In this document: positions 30,768 through 38,885 of the stretch, one piece after another
Layout: every line of letters starts with the position of its first letter
Numbering within the stretch: the stretch's first letter is position 1
Assembly (NCBI RefSeq): GCF_013359945.1
Contig: NZ_JABWCS010000180.1
Location: 1 to 38,974 of the forward strand
Direction of reading: 5' to 3'
Source: Paenibacillus agri
GTDB taxonomy: Bacteria; Bacillota; Bacilli; Paenibacillales; Paenibacillaceae
Length of the DNA stretch: 38,974 bases
The notes under the pieces: model-generated
What the model saw: only the letters and a program-made list of their open reading frames with translations
What the model was told of the DNA's origin: nothing
The model's database searches: none
Program-made: the position numbers and the translations under genes

Positions 30768-31706
30768 CTACTTAACGACCGGACTTTTCACTTTGCGGTT
30801 CTTCTTCCGCGTCTCGGAGACCGCATAGATGACCAGTCCGATGACTGTCGCTACATAAGGCAGTGTAGCAATCAGCTCGGCTGGAATTTTAAGAACTTGC
30901 AAGGCATTCGAAAGTGCATCCGCTGCCCCGAACAACAATGACGTCAGCGCCGTGCCTACCGTTGTGCTTCGCCCCATCGACTCTGCCGCAATGGCAATCC
31001 AGCCGCGTCCGGCCACCATGTCCCGTGTGAAGAGCGAAAGATAGCCCATCGACATGTAGGCCCCGCCCAGTCCGGCAAAAAATCCGCTGAGCAGCAGCGC
31101 CATATACTGGATTTTCACGACACTGACACCGACCGACTGCGCCGCATGCGGATTCTCTCCGACCGAACGGATACGCAGCCCCAGCGGCGTACGGTTGAGC
31201 AGATAGTAGACGACGAAGACCGCTACGATGGATAAGTAGGTCAGAATGTGATGTCCCGACAGGATCGGGCCCAGCACAGGAATATTTTTTAGAACAGGGA
31301 TATCGATACTTGGCAGCACCTTGCTTGGCAGCGAAGTAGATGAACCCTTGTCTCCGCTAAGCAGATACAGTAGAAACACCGTACCGCCCGAGGCGAACAT
31401 GTTGATCGCTACCCCACCGAGAATAATATGGGTTTTGAATTGGAGGGTGAAAAAAGCCAGAATTCCCGCAATCAGCGTTCCTGCCAGCACCGCACCCAGC
31501 AGTCCTACCCAAGCGCTCCCGCTATAGGAGCTGACAATAACACCGGCCAGGGCCGAGACAAGCATGATGCCCTCCATCCCGATGTTAATGATGCCCGCAC
31601 GATTGGAGATCAGCGCCCCCAGCGCCGCGAACAGAATCGGGGTGGTCACCCGGAGGACCGAGAACGCAAAGTCTGTTGTCAAAATAACATTAAGCAGGCT
31701 GTTCAT
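30768..31706 (-). CDS. nupQ: Nucleoside ABC transporter permease (NupQ type)
   Basis: The 312-residue BPD_transp_2 permease has eight or nine hydrophobic segments and the conserved NRAGIINIGMEGIMLV near the N-terminus, which marks the NupQ/YufQ/TmpC-system group. The C-terminus is basic (ETRKKNRKVKS). Its start overlaps the nupP stop by four bases (ATGA). Together with NupP it forms the channel for purine nucleosides, as NupNOPQ does for guanosine in B. subtilis. The exact nucleoside is not shown by the sequence. Confidence 0.9.
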   Translation of the reverse strand: MNSLLNVILTTDFAFSVLRVTTPILFAALGALISNRAGIINIGMEGIMLVSALAGVIVSSYSGSAWVGLLGAVLAGTLIAGILAFFTLQFKTHIILGGVAINMFASGGTVFLLYLLSGDKGSSTSLPSKVLPSIDIPVLKNIPVLGPILSGHHILTYLSIVAVFVVYYLLNRTPLGLRIRSVGENPHAAQSVGVSVVKIQYMALLLSGFFAGLGGAYMSMGYLSLFTRDMVAGRGWIAIAAESMGRSTTVGTALTSLLFGAADALSNALQVLKIPAELIATLPYVATVIGLVIYAVSETRKKNRKVKSPVVK

Positions 31707-32749
31707 GCTTCCTTGGCCTCCTTCAGCAGCATCCGGTTCTTCCAGAACTTTAGGAACTGCTCCGCTGAGATCAATAGGATAATGACCGCTTGGATGATCG
31801 AGATCATCTCTGACGGTACATCTGACAAGCGGGACATCAGATCCGCACCGATCCGGATATAAGCCAGGAAGAGCGCCGATGCGATAACAGACAGCGGGTT
31901 GTTCTTAGCCAGCATCGCTACCAGCGCCCCATCCAGTCCGTAACCCGGCAAAGACGTCCATTGGAAGCGGCTATACATCCCGAGCACCTCTACCGATCCG
32001 CCCATCCCTGCGATAAATCCGGCGATCAGGTGGACCATAATAATAACTTTGGCTGTCTTCATGCCGGAGTAGCGGGCAAACTCCCGGTTGATTCCCGTCA
32101 TGCGCAGCTCATAGCCCCATTTGGTTTTATAAAGAAACAGATGTGCCAGCACAATCAGCACGACCACGATAATGAGTCCGGTATGAATGCGTGTGCCCTG
32201 AAAAATTTTACTCAGCTGCGCCGTTTTCTCGAATTTGTAAGAAACGTTGGCGAAGGCCTTGGCATCCCGCAAATGATAGTTCAACAGATACAATCCGATG
32301 CCGAATAAAATATTGTTGAACATCAAGGAGGTCACCAGCTCATTGGCATTCCATTTGGCCTTAAGTATCCCCGGAATCGCCGACAGCAGCGCTCCGACAA
32401 TTGATCCGGCGGCAATCGCCACCAGCGGATGCAGCCAGCTGTTCAGGGTCAAGTGGATCGCCAGCACAGAAGTTACGACGCCCGAGAAATAGAAAATACC
32501 TTCCGCACCCAGGTTGAACATGTTCGCACGGAACAGAAGCGATACCGCTAGCCCCGTAAACATGAGCGGGATGGCCATCTCAACGACATTGCCGATATGT
32601 CCTTTAGTTGAAAGCGGCTCCAGCAGAAAAATCCCGATGGTCTTGACCGGATGGTCGCTGACGAGCGTAATGATTAGAAAGGCAATCGCCAGTGAGATCA
32701 CAATGACTGCGGTTGTCCGGATGACCTCGAAATATTTGGATTTAAACAT
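31703..32749 (-). CDS. nupP: Nucleoside ABC transporter permease (NupP type)
   Basis: The 348-residue permease starts MFKSKYFEVIRTTAVIVISLAIAFLIITLVSD. It has about nine hydrophobic segments and the family motif NMFNLGAEGIFYFSGV (about 90-105), with GPTGYG-like SLPGYGLDGALVAMLAKNNP later. It is the first of the two permeases of the nucleoside importer. The start at 32749 has GGAGG nine bases upstream and overlaps the ATPase stop by eight bases, so translation is coupled. Confidence 0.9.
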   Translation of the reverse strand: MFKSKYFEVIRTTAVIVISLAIAFLIITLVSDHPVKTIGIFLLEPLSTKGHIGNVVEMAIPLMFTGLAVSLLFRANMFNLGAEGIFYFSGVVTSVLAIHLTLNSWLHPLVAIAAGSIVGALLSAIPGILKAKWNANELVTSLMFNNILFGIGLYLLNYHLRDAKAFANVSYKFEKTAQLSKIFQGTRIHTGLIIVVVLIVLAHLFLYKTKWGYELRMTGINREFARYSGMKTAKVIIMVHLIAGFIAGMGGSVEVLGMYSRFQWTSLPGYGLDGALVAMLAKNNPLSVIASALFLAYIRIGADLMSRLSDVPSEMISIIQAVIILLISAEQFLKFWKNRMLLKEAKEA

Positions 32750-34304
32750 GTTCTGTGGCCTCCCCGGTCTGCCGCTCATTTTGCCGCTTGATTCCCAGCA
32801 TATATAATCCAAGCTCCTCTTCACTTACTGCAGAAGGCTTCTCGAAAGAAGCGACAATCTGCCCCTCATACATGACCAGTAATACATCACTGATCTCCAG
32901 GATTTCGTTCAAGTCTGCCGACACGAGCAGGACAGCACTGCCAGCTTGCCGCAGCTCCAAGAGCTTCTTATGAATGAATTGAGCGGCGCCAATGTCAACA
33001 CCCCGAGTAGGCTGCTCAGCAATCAATAAGTCAGGACCTGTTGAACATTCTCTGGCCACAACCACCTTCTGCATATTGCCTCCCGATAACATTCCGATCT
33101 GCTGAGCAGGACCAGAACAGCGCACCTTGAATTCCTCAACGAGCGAAGCTGCCAGTGCGGCAATCTTTGATCCATTCAGAAACAGGCCCCGGTTCATCTC
33201 TTTGGAGCGGTAGCGGGTAGAGATCAAGTTATCGGAAATGCTAGCCTCTCCTGCGGCCCCCTGGCGCATCCGGTCTTCAGGGATATAAGCGACGCCCTGC
33301 TGACGGATATCCAACAGGCTCGAATTAAGGATATCCTTTCCTTTTACCTTCACTGCCCCACTGCTGGACACCCCGGTAAGTCCGCCGGTCAAAGCTTCAA
33401 TCAGTTGTGTCTGCCCATTGCCCTCGACTCCGGCAATCCCGACAATCTGACCGCCATGTACCGCGAAGCTGATATCTGTGAGCAAGGCCTTACCTTGCTG
33501 ATCGTTGACGTTCAATTGCTCAACTGTCAGTACCGGACCACCATCCGGAGCTGTTTCTTTATCGTATTTCAGCACCACATCCCGGCCAACCATCAGCCGT
33601 GAGATCTCCTGCTCGGTAACATCAGCCGTCTGAAATACCCCTTCACTCCGTCCGCTGCGCATAATCGTAATCCGGTCACAAATGGCTTTGACCTCTTTCA
33701 ACTTATGCGAGATAAAAACAATCGTATGGCCCTGCTCCTTAAGCTGCGTCAGCTCGCGGAACAGCTCCTCTGTCTCCTGTGGCGTCAGCACCGCCGTAGG
33801 CTCGTCCAAGATCAAGATCTTGGCGCCGCGCAGCAAGGCTTTCAGAATTTCGACCTTCTGCTTCATGCCGACGGTCAGATCTTCCACCTTCGCCTTGGGA
33901 TTCACGGCAAGGTTGTATTTGCGCGCCGTCTCCTCGGTCATCCGTACAGCTTCGGCATAGTTGATGCCAACACCCCGGCGCGGCTCCATCCCCAGCACCA
34001 TGTTCTCGGCCACGGTGAATGAAGGCACCAGCATAAAATGCTGGTGCACCATGCCGATCCCGCGATCAATAGCATCCTGAGGAGATTGCAGCCGCACCTT
34101 CTCGCCTTTGATAAAAATCTCGCCCTCGCTCGGCTCTTCCATACCGAAAATGATTTTCATGAGTGTTGACTTGCCCGCCCCATTTTCACCGGCAATCGCA
34201 TGAATCTCGCCTGCACGAAGCGAAAAATGAACATCTTTGTTCGCAACAACGCCGTTTGGATATACTTTGGTAATTCCCCGCATCTCCAGCAGAGCGGTTT
34301 GCAT
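32742..34304 (-). CDS. nupO: Nucleoside ABC transporter ATPase with two ABC domains (NupO type)
   Basis: The 520-residue protein contains two fused ABC domains. The first has Walker A GENGAGKST (39-47), LTVGMKQKVEILKAL and ILILDEPTAVLTP. The second has a degenerate Walker A GVEGNGQTQ without the Lys, then MLSGGNMQKVVVARE and LLIAEQPTRGVDIG. This asymmetric tandem is typical of sugar and nucleoside importers of the CUT2/BMP type. The ATG at 34304 is chosen (AAAGGCG upstream); a TTG three codons earlier is less likely. It follows the lipoprotein gene by 80 bases. Confidence 0.93.
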   Translation of the reverse strand: MQTALLEMRGITKVYPNGVVANKDVHFSLRAGEIHAIAGENGAGKSTLMKIIFGMEEPSEGEIFIKGEKVRLQSPQDAIDRGIGMVHQHFMLVPSFTVAENMVLGMEPRRGVGINYAEAVRMTEETARKYNLAVNPKAKVEDLTVGMKQKVEILKALLRGAKILILDEPTAVLTPQETEELFRELTQLKEQGHTIVFISHKLKEVKAICDRITIMRSGRSEGVFQTADVTEQEISRLMVGRDVVLKYDKETAPDGGPVLTVEQLNVNDQQGKALLTDISFAVHGGQIVGIAGVEGNGQTQLIEALTGGLTGVSSSGAVKVKGKDILNSSLLDIRQQGVAYIPEDRMRQGAAGEASISDNLISTRYRSKEMNRGLFLNGSKIAALAASLVEEFKVRCSGPAQQIGMLSGGNMQKVVVARECSTGPDLLIAEQPTRGVDIGAAQFIHKKLLELRQAGSAVLLVSADLNEILEISDVLLVMYEGQIVASFEKPSAVSEEELGLYMLGIKRQNERQTGEATEHV

Positions 34305-34384
34305 AGGTCTCAACGCCTTTCAACTTGGAAGTCATGACAATCAGTGTCGAAACTTATATTTTGGAATATTGATCTTTTATGGAA

Positions 34385-35524
34385 TTAAGGTTTAACCGCA
34401 TTACGGATCGCTTCTACTTCCGAAGTTTCCATCCCCATTGCGTTATCTACCTTGATTTCTTTGTTAATGAGTTTTTGCTTCACTTCATCCGCTTTGGCTT
34501 GGAGGTCCGCTGGCAGAACATTTTTGTAAATATCGTTCTCTGCAATACCTATACCGTCATCCACAAAGCTCAGTACATCTCGTTTGCCCATTTCAAGGGT
34601 ACCGTTCTGGAGCTTTTTCACAGCCCCTAGAATCGCCATATCAATTTTTTTGATTGCCGAAGTAATGATAAGATTGGCCTTTTCAGCGTCAGTATCTTTA
34701 ATCAGCGCCGCTTGGTCGGAATCGACACCAATTGCATATTTCTTCTTCTCTTTAGCTGCATCGAAGATGCCGAGGCCTGTACCACCAGCTACATTAAAAA
34801 TCACGTCTACACCGGAGTTGTATTGAATCAGCGAAAGTTCCTTGCCCTTGGCCGGGTTGACGAAGTCACCTGCATAGGACACCGCTACTTTTACACTTGG
34901 GTCCACATACTGTGCACCTTGAATGTATCCTACCAGGAAAGCATTGATCCCAGGGATGTCCATACCACCTACAAAACCAATTACATTATCTTTGTTGGCA
35001 TTCGGCATACCAGACTGTGTTGCCAAAGCTGCAACTGCGCCTGCAAGGAAAGACACCTCGTTAGTCGCGTAAGACATGTTGTACATATTAGCCGGAGCCT
35101 CATCGATGTCCGTATCATAGTTAATGAATTTTTTATCCGGATTGGCCTCTGCTGTAGCGTTGAACATTTCTGTAATCTCAGAGCCACCGGAGATGATTAC
35201 GTCCCAATCCCCAGCCGCGATGTCATTGAACGTAGGCTCCCATTTGGTTTTATCTGCACCCATCTCAACGACCTTGGTTTCTGCTCCCAGCTCTTCCTTC
35301 ACTTTCTGGAGACCGTTATTCGCCGCATCAAAAAAAGATTTATCTCCCAGCGTGCCTGGAATAATCAATACGACCTTCAGTTTACCAGCCGAAGCCGTTT
35401 CTCCGCCTTCTGCCGTCTGGTTTCCATTCGTTGTGGACGTCCCATTATTGGATGCACCGCTACCACATGCCGTTACCAGTACCATTACTGTCAGTAGCAT
35501 TAATGCCAGAATCTTCTTTTTCAT
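34385..35524 (-). CDS. nupN: BMP-family nucleoside-binding lipoprotein (NupN/TmpC type)
   Basis: The 379-residue lipoprotein starts MKKKILALMLLTVMVLVTACGSG (lipobox LVTAC, Cys20). A Ser/Thr/Asn-rich linker follows, then the BMP domain: KVVLIIPGTLGDKSFFDAANNGLQ, VIISGGSEITEMF, FINYDTDIDEAPANMYNMSY, VGFVGGMDIPGINAFLVGYIQGA and YAIGVDSDQAALI. BMP proteins of this transporter class bind purine nucleosides outside the membrane. It is the first gene of the operon. The start at 35524 gives a standard signal peptide. The upstream region is shared with the divergent AraC gene and has a Fur-like box. Confidence 0.92.
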   Translation of the reverse strand: MKKKILALMLLTVMVLVTACGSGASNNGTSTTNGNQTAEGGETASAGKLKVVLIIPGTLGDKSFFDAANNGLQKVKEELGAETKVVEMGADKTKWEPTFNDIAAGDWDVIISGGSEITEMFNATAEANPDKKFINYDTDIDEAPANMYNMSYATNEVSFLAGAVAALATQSGMPNANKDNVIGFVGGMDIPGINAFLVGYIQGAQYVDPSVKVAVSYAGDFVNPAKGKELSLIQYNSGVDVIFNVAGGTGLGIFDAAKEKKKYAIGVDSDQAALIKDTDAEKANLIITSAIKKIDMAILGAVKKLQNGTLEMGKRDVLSFVDDGIGIAENDIYKNVLPADLQAKADEVKQKLINKEIKVDNAMGMETSEVEAIRNAVKP

Positions 35525-35638
35525 TTCCCTAGTCACACCCCTGTTTGTAGTTGGTCGTTCTGTCAGGACCCGTCTTTTCCGATAGTCAAAGATTTGCACA
35601 ATTTACGTCAGTCTGTTTCTAGTTTGAAAATGTAAACC

Positions 35639-35656
35639 AAATAATGATAATCATGA
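35639..35656. promoter_or_regulatory. Fur-like box upstream of nupN
   Basis: The plus strand reads AAATAATGATAATCATGA, and the 11-bp centre ATGATAATCAT is palindromic except for the middle. It shares 15 of 19 positions with the classical Fur box when read as 19 bases. Iron control of a nucleoside importer would be unexpected, so chance is possible. Confidence 0.35.
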
Positions 35657-35707
35657 ATTTTTCCTTTTTTCATTACAAAATGGATGTTTTCATGATATTC
35701 TCCTGCA

Positions 35708-35763
35708 TAAACCGAATCAATTTCCGAACGAGATGGCCAGTCAGGTTGCGAATATTCGGTTTA
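35708..35763. promoter_or_regulatory. Inverted repeat in the nupN/araC control region
   Basis: TAAACCGAAT (35708-35717) and ATTCGGTTTA (35754-35763) are perfect inverted copies 36 bases apart. The right copy overlaps the proposed -35 of the AraC-type gene. Candidate binding sites for that regulator. Confidence 0.5.
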
Positions 35764-35789
35764 ACTGATACGATCATAACAAATATCAT
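35761..35789 (+). promoter_or_regulatory. Candidate promoter of the AraC-type gene
   Basis: TTAACT (35761-35766), 17 bases, TATCAT (35784-35789), about 72 bases before the start codon. Confidence 0.5.
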
Positions 35790-35860
35790 TACAAATAATT
35801 ATATAGTTTCGGTCATATTTTTGTACGATTCGGCTAAAAGACTCAACAAGGAGGATCAAC

Positions 35861-36616
35861 ATGGTACGTGTTCTATATATTGTAAGCGCAGAGCATGAAT
35901 CTGGAACTTATATCCCCCCGCATCAGCATGAATGCTACGAATTGGTTTACTATATAAAGGGATTGGGAACCTGTAACGTTGGGACACGAAGCTATCATTT
36001 TCGTAACTCATCCTTCTCACTGATCCCGCCAAATACCAAGCATGACGAGAACCATCAGCCTGAGGCCGATATTTTATTCGTAGGTTTTCATTGCGATAAC
36101 CCGCAGATGAATGCGCTGGCCGGGGTTTATGAAGATGATAAAGAACAGACTGTACTGCAGAACTTGCTGCGGATGAAAGAGGAGTTTTGCCGGAAGCGAG
36201 AAGGTTTTGCGGAGCTGCTGAATCTTCAGATGAGCGAAATCACTGTTCACTTACTCCGCTTGCTGGGAGCTACAGGATCACCCTCGCTTTCGGAGGACCG
36301 TGTGCAATATGTTATGAATTATATGGACGAGCATTATCGGCAAAAATTGCCGATAGGCTCCCTGGCAGAGATGTCCGGCTATAGCTATGACCGGTTCCGC
36401 CATTTATTCAAAGAACGCTACGGCTGTTCGCCGCTGCGTTATCTTCTTCTAAAGCGTCTGGACTATGCCAAATCATTGCTCAAGCACACACAAATGCACA
36501 TCTCTGAAGTCTCTGCTGCTTCAGGCTTTGTGAATGACGCCCAGTTCTGCAACATGTTCAAACGGGAGATCGGTCTGACCCCACGCACTTTCCGTATCAA
36601 TAATAGAGCTAATTAG
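35861..36616 (+). CDS. AraC-family regulator with N-terminal cupin domain
   Basis: The 251-residue regulator has an N-terminal AraC-type cupin (about 10-90: IPPHQHECYELVYYIKGLGT, SFSLIPPNTKHDE). The C-terminal double helix-turn-helix (about 150-248) reads LAEMSGYSYDRFRHLFKERYGCSPLRYLLLKRL and ISEVSAASGFVNDAQFCNMFKREIGLTPRTF. It is transcribed away from the nucleoside importer operon and is its likely regulator, with a ribose-type or nucleoside ligand. AAGGAGG precedes the ATG. A hairpin follows at 36654-36685. Confidence 0.92.
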   Translation: MVRVLYIVSAEHESGTYIPPHQHECYELVYYIKGLGTCNVGTRSYHFRNSSFSLIPPNTKHDENHQPEADILFVGFHCDNPQMNALAGVYEDDKEQTVLQNLLRMKEEFCRKREGFAELLNLQMSEITVHLLRLLGATGSPSLSEDRVQYVMNYMDEHYRQKLPIGSLAEMSGYSYDRFRHLFKERYGCSPLRYLLLKRLDYAKSLLKHTQMHISEVSAASGFVNDAQFCNMFKREIGLTPRTFRINNRAN

Positions 36617-36653
36617 TGCTTTTTTATTTTTTATTCATCTTATATAGCACGCA

Positions 36654-36685
36654 AAGAAGCCGTGAGACTTCCCTCACGGCTTCTT
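36654..36685. terminator. Hairpin after the AraC-type gene
   Basis: AAGAAGCCGTGAG (36654-36666) pairs perfectly with CTCACGGCTTCTT (36673-36685), 13 bp with a 6-base loop. The U tract is only moderate (TTCTTCTCTATCTTTT). Confidence 0.75.
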
Positions 36686-36747
36686 CTCTATCTTTTATAA
36701 CAACATTTCATTCTATCTGGTCGCTTTTCTTTCTTAGCGTAGTAAGC

Positions 36748-37077
36748 TTATACGTTTGTGCCCAGTAGCTTCCGCTGTCCTTGGAATTCGTCATATACAT
36801 TCAGCCGAATGCCTCCTCCATCCAGCGTCTTATATCCATTACTAGTTAACGTCATCGCATATCGTTTGAAGCTCCCTACCTGAAGAACTGTACCAAAATT
36901 CAGCGTCTGAGACATGGACTGCCCCAGTGGATCAACGAGTTCCAGCACAAGCCTATGTTCATATGGCCCGGCTTCATAGAGATTGCTAACCTCAAGATTA
37001 TAATTCAACACCACATTCAGCGTATCACTGCCTACAGTGACTGTGGCACATGAAAAAAGGTTCATTAGATTTAACAT
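36748..37077 (-). CDS. Hypothetical protein, possibly a gene remnant
   Basis: This 109-residue frame reads like a real beta-rich domain (NVVLNYNLEVSNLYEAGPYEHRLVLELVDPLGQSMSQTLNFG, later YDEFQGQRKLLGTNV), but I recognise no family. Its only ATG codons lie inside the 16-bp terminator stem of the tRNA operon (37055-37091), a stop codon sits directly before the first ATG, and no ribosome site is visible. It could be the 3' remnant of a larger gene, or it could use a later GTG start (GTGCCACAGTC region). No membrane segment or signal peptide is seen. Confidence 0.45.
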   Translation of the reverse strand: MLNLMNLFSCATVTVGSDTLNVVLNYNLEVSNLYEAGPYEHRLVLELVDPLGQSMSQTLNFGTVLQVGSFKRYAMTLTSNGYKTLDGGGIRLNVYDEFQGQRKLLGTNV

Positions 37078-37091
37078 CTAATGAACCTTTT
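37055..37091 (-). terminator. Terminator of the tRNA operon
   Basis: AAAAGGTTCATTAGAT (37055-37070) pairs perfectly with ATCTAATGAACCTTTT (37076-37091), with a 5-base loop and a U tract on the minus strand. It lies just after tRNA-Leu. Confidence 0.93.
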
Positions 37092-37101
37092 CTTCTTTTA
37101 A

Positions 37102-37180
37102 TACCGGTGAGAGGACTCGAACCTCCACGGTTTCCCACTCGATTTTGAGTCGAGCGCGTCTGCCATTCCGCCACACCGGC
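37102..37180 (-). tRNA. tRNA-Leu (CAA)
   Basis: Cloverleaf with anticodon loop CTCAAAA and a short class II variable arm (GGGAAACC). CCA is not encoded. Last tRNA of the cluster. Confidence 0.92.
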
Positions 37181-37209
37181 ATATTCAATTACGAAACTCC
37201 AAAAAATAA

Positions 37210-37283
37210 TGGAGGCGCCACCCAGATTTGAACTGGGGATAAAGCTTTTGCAGAGCTTTGCCTTACCACTTGGCTATGGCGCC
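37210..37283 (-). tRNA. tRNA-Cys (GCA)
   Basis: Acceptor GGCGCCA, anticodon loop CTGCAAA, T arm GTTCAAATC, encoded CCA. Confidence 0.96.
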
Positions 37284-37292
37284 GTAAAATAA

Positions 37293-37367
37293 TGGAGCGG
37301 ACGACGGGAATCGAACCCGCGACCCTCGCCTTGGCAAGGCGATGCTCTACCGCTGAGCCACGTCCGC
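37293..37367 (-). tRNA. tRNA-Gly (GCC)
   Basis: Acceptor GCGGACG, anticodon loop TTGCCAA, T arm GTTCGAATC, encoded CCA. Confidence 0.96.
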
Positions 37368-37372
37368 ATAAA

Positions 37373-37447
37373 TGGCTGGGGATATAGGATTTGAACCTAT
37401 GCATGACGGAGTCAAAGTCCGTTGCCTTACCGCTTGGCTAATCCCCA
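37373..37447 (-). tRNA. tRNA-Gln (TTG)
   Basis: Acceptor TGGGGAT, anticodon loop CTTTGAC, T arm GTTCAAATC, encoded CCA. Confidence 0.96.
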
Positions 37448-37464
37448 ACAATTATTTCTAATAA

Positions 37465-37541
37465 TGGGGCGACTGATGGGTCTCGAACCCACGAATGCCG
37501 GAACCACAATCCGGTGCGTTAACCCCTTCGCCACAGTCGCC
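37465..37541 (-). tRNA. tRNA-His (GTG), copy 1
   Basis: Anticodon loop TTGTGGT, extra 5' G (G-1) opposite C73, encoded CCA. Identical to copy 2 across the gene. Confidence 0.96.
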
Positions 37542-37586
37542 ATATGAAACTAAATTAATTAAGCCTATTATTTTCAGTGAAGTGAA

Positions 37587-37663
37587 TGGGGCGACTGATG
37601 GGTCTCGAACCCACGAATGCCGGAACCACAATCCGGTGCGTTAACCCCTTCGCCACAGTCGCC
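37587..37663 (-). tRNA. tRNA-His (GTG), copy 2
   Basis: Same sequence as copy 1, starting 122 bp away. The spacers on each side share TTAATTAAGCCTATTATTT, so gene and spacer were duplicated together. Confidence 0.96.
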
Positions 37664-37709
37664 ACATGAATCTGACTTAATTAAGCCTATTATTTCTTAG
37701 TAAAGTAAA

Positions 37710-37786
37710 TGGGGCGACCGATGGGTCTCGAACCCACGAATGCCGGAACCACAATCCGGTGCGTTAACCCCTTCGCCACGATCGCC
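37710..37786 (-). tRNA. tRNA-His (GTG), copy 3, diverged acceptor stem
   Basis: Anticodon loop and arms as copies 1 and 2, but the acceptor stem differs: 5' GGCGATC against 3' GGTCGCC, leaving one U-G wobble. It still folds and encodes CCA. Confidence 0.94.
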
Positions 37787-37808
37787 ATATAAAACTTTAA
37801 TAAAAAAT

Positions 37809-37882
37809 TGGCAGGGGCAGCAGGAATTGAACCCACACCAACGGTTTTGGAGACCGTTGTTCTACCTTTAAACTATGCCCCT
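37809..37882 (-). tRNA. tRNA-Trp (CCA)
   Basis: Acceptor AGGGGCA, anticodon loop CTCCAAA, encoded CCA. Confidence 0.96.
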
Positions 37883-37887
37883 AAAAA

Positions 37888-37973
37888 TGGTGGGGGATGA
37901 TGGATTCGAACCACCGAACACGTACGTGAGCAGATTTACAGTCTGATGCGTTTGGCCACTTCGCTAATCCCCC
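37888..37973 (-). tRNA. tRNA-Tyr (GTA)
   Basis: Anticodon loop CTGTAAA, long variable arm, acceptor GGGGGAT, encoded CCA. Confidence 0.95.
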
Positions 37974-37978
37974 AAAGA

Positions 37979-38054
<76 letters not shown>

Positions 38055-38074
38055 ATATTAAGTTGTATACTTCA

Positions 38075-38150
<76 letters not shown>

Positions 38151-38162
38151 ATAAAGTCTAAA

Positions 38163-38240
38163 TGGCGGAACCGACGGGATTCGAACCCGCGATCTCCTGC
38201 GTGACAGGCAGGCATGTTAGGCCAACTACACCACGGTTCC
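38163..38240 (-). tRNA. tRNA-Asp (GTC)
   Basis: Acceptor GGAACCG, anticodon loop CTGTCAC, encoded CCA. Confidence 0.96.
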
Positions 38241-38321
<81 letters not shown>

Positions 38322-38362
38322 TCATTAAAAGCATATCTTATTGTCTCCCGAAGGAGGTTACA

Positions 38363-38438
38363 TGGTGGAGGCTGAGGGGATCGAACCCCCGACCCTCTGC
38401 TTGTAAGGCAGATGCTCTCCCAGCTGAGCTAAGCCTCC
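38363..38438 (-). tRNA. tRNA-Val (TAC)
   Basis: Acceptor GGAGGCT, anticodon loop CTTACAA, encoded CCA. Confidence 0.96.
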
Positions 38439-38493
38439 ATAACGTACAATTGTTATCATACCAAATTTCACTATGTAAAATCAAGTATAAAAT

Positions 38494-38568
38494 TGGTGAC
38501 CCGTAGGGGATTCGAACCCCTGTTACCTCCGTGAAAGGGAGGTGTCTTAACCCCTTGACCAACGGGCC
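38494..38568 (-). tRNA. tRNA-Glu (TTC)
   Basis: Acceptor GGCCCGT, anticodon loop CTTTCAC, encoded CCA. Confidence 0.96.
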
Positions 38569-38582
38569 TTGCTGTAAAATAG

Positions 38583-38675
38583 TGGCGGAGAGAGAGGGAT
38601 TCGAACCCTCGAGACGCTTGTGGCGCCTACACGATTTCCAATCGTGCTCCTTCGGCCAAACTCGGACACCTCTCC
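38583..38675 (-). tRNA. tRNA-Ser (GGA)
   Basis: Anticodon loop TTGGAAA, long class II variable arm, acceptor GGAGAGG, encoded CCA. Confidence 0.95.
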
Positions 38676-38678
38676 ATA

Positions 38679-38754
38679 TGGCTCCCCGAACAGGACTCGA
38701 ACCTGTGACAACTCGATTAACAGTCGAGTGCTCTACCAACTGAGCTATCAGGGA
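38679..38754 (-). tRNA. tRNA-Asn (GTT)
   Basis: Acceptor TCCCTGA, anticodon loop CTGTTAA, encoded CCA. First tRNA after the 23S gene. Confidence 0.96.
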
Positions 38755-38885
38755 ATATTCATACCAGGCTTAATCGCCTGAAAACTGAATCCGAATTGAA
38801 TTTGCGTTTGCCCTTTTTACGGGGCCCCCGGAAAGTACTCGGAATTGGCTTCGCAGCCTCTTCTTCACTTTTTGGGGTAGTTTGT
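38755..38885. other. Spacer between 23S rRNA and tRNA-Asn
   Basis: About 130 bases with a G/C-rich hairpin-like stretch (GGGGCCCC near 38821). The minus strand has CCTGAAAACTGAATCC, a common processing-region sequence in Bacilli rrn spacers. No 5S rRNA core is seen. Confidence 0.6.

Larger units (their letters stand above)
35525..35860. other. Divergent regulatory region nupN / araC-type gene
   Basis: 336 bases without a gene. It contains a Fur-like sequence (35639-35656), a 10-bp inverted repeat (35708-35717 with 35754-35763), further ATTCGG-type motifs near 35754, 35808 and 35829, and a plausible promoter for the AraC-type gene (35761-35789). Confidence 0.6.

Noticed and set aside
34712..35497. 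261-codon plus-strand open frame over nupN
   Set aside because: Antisense to the BMP lipoprotein; Cys- and His-rich translation typical of a shadow frame.
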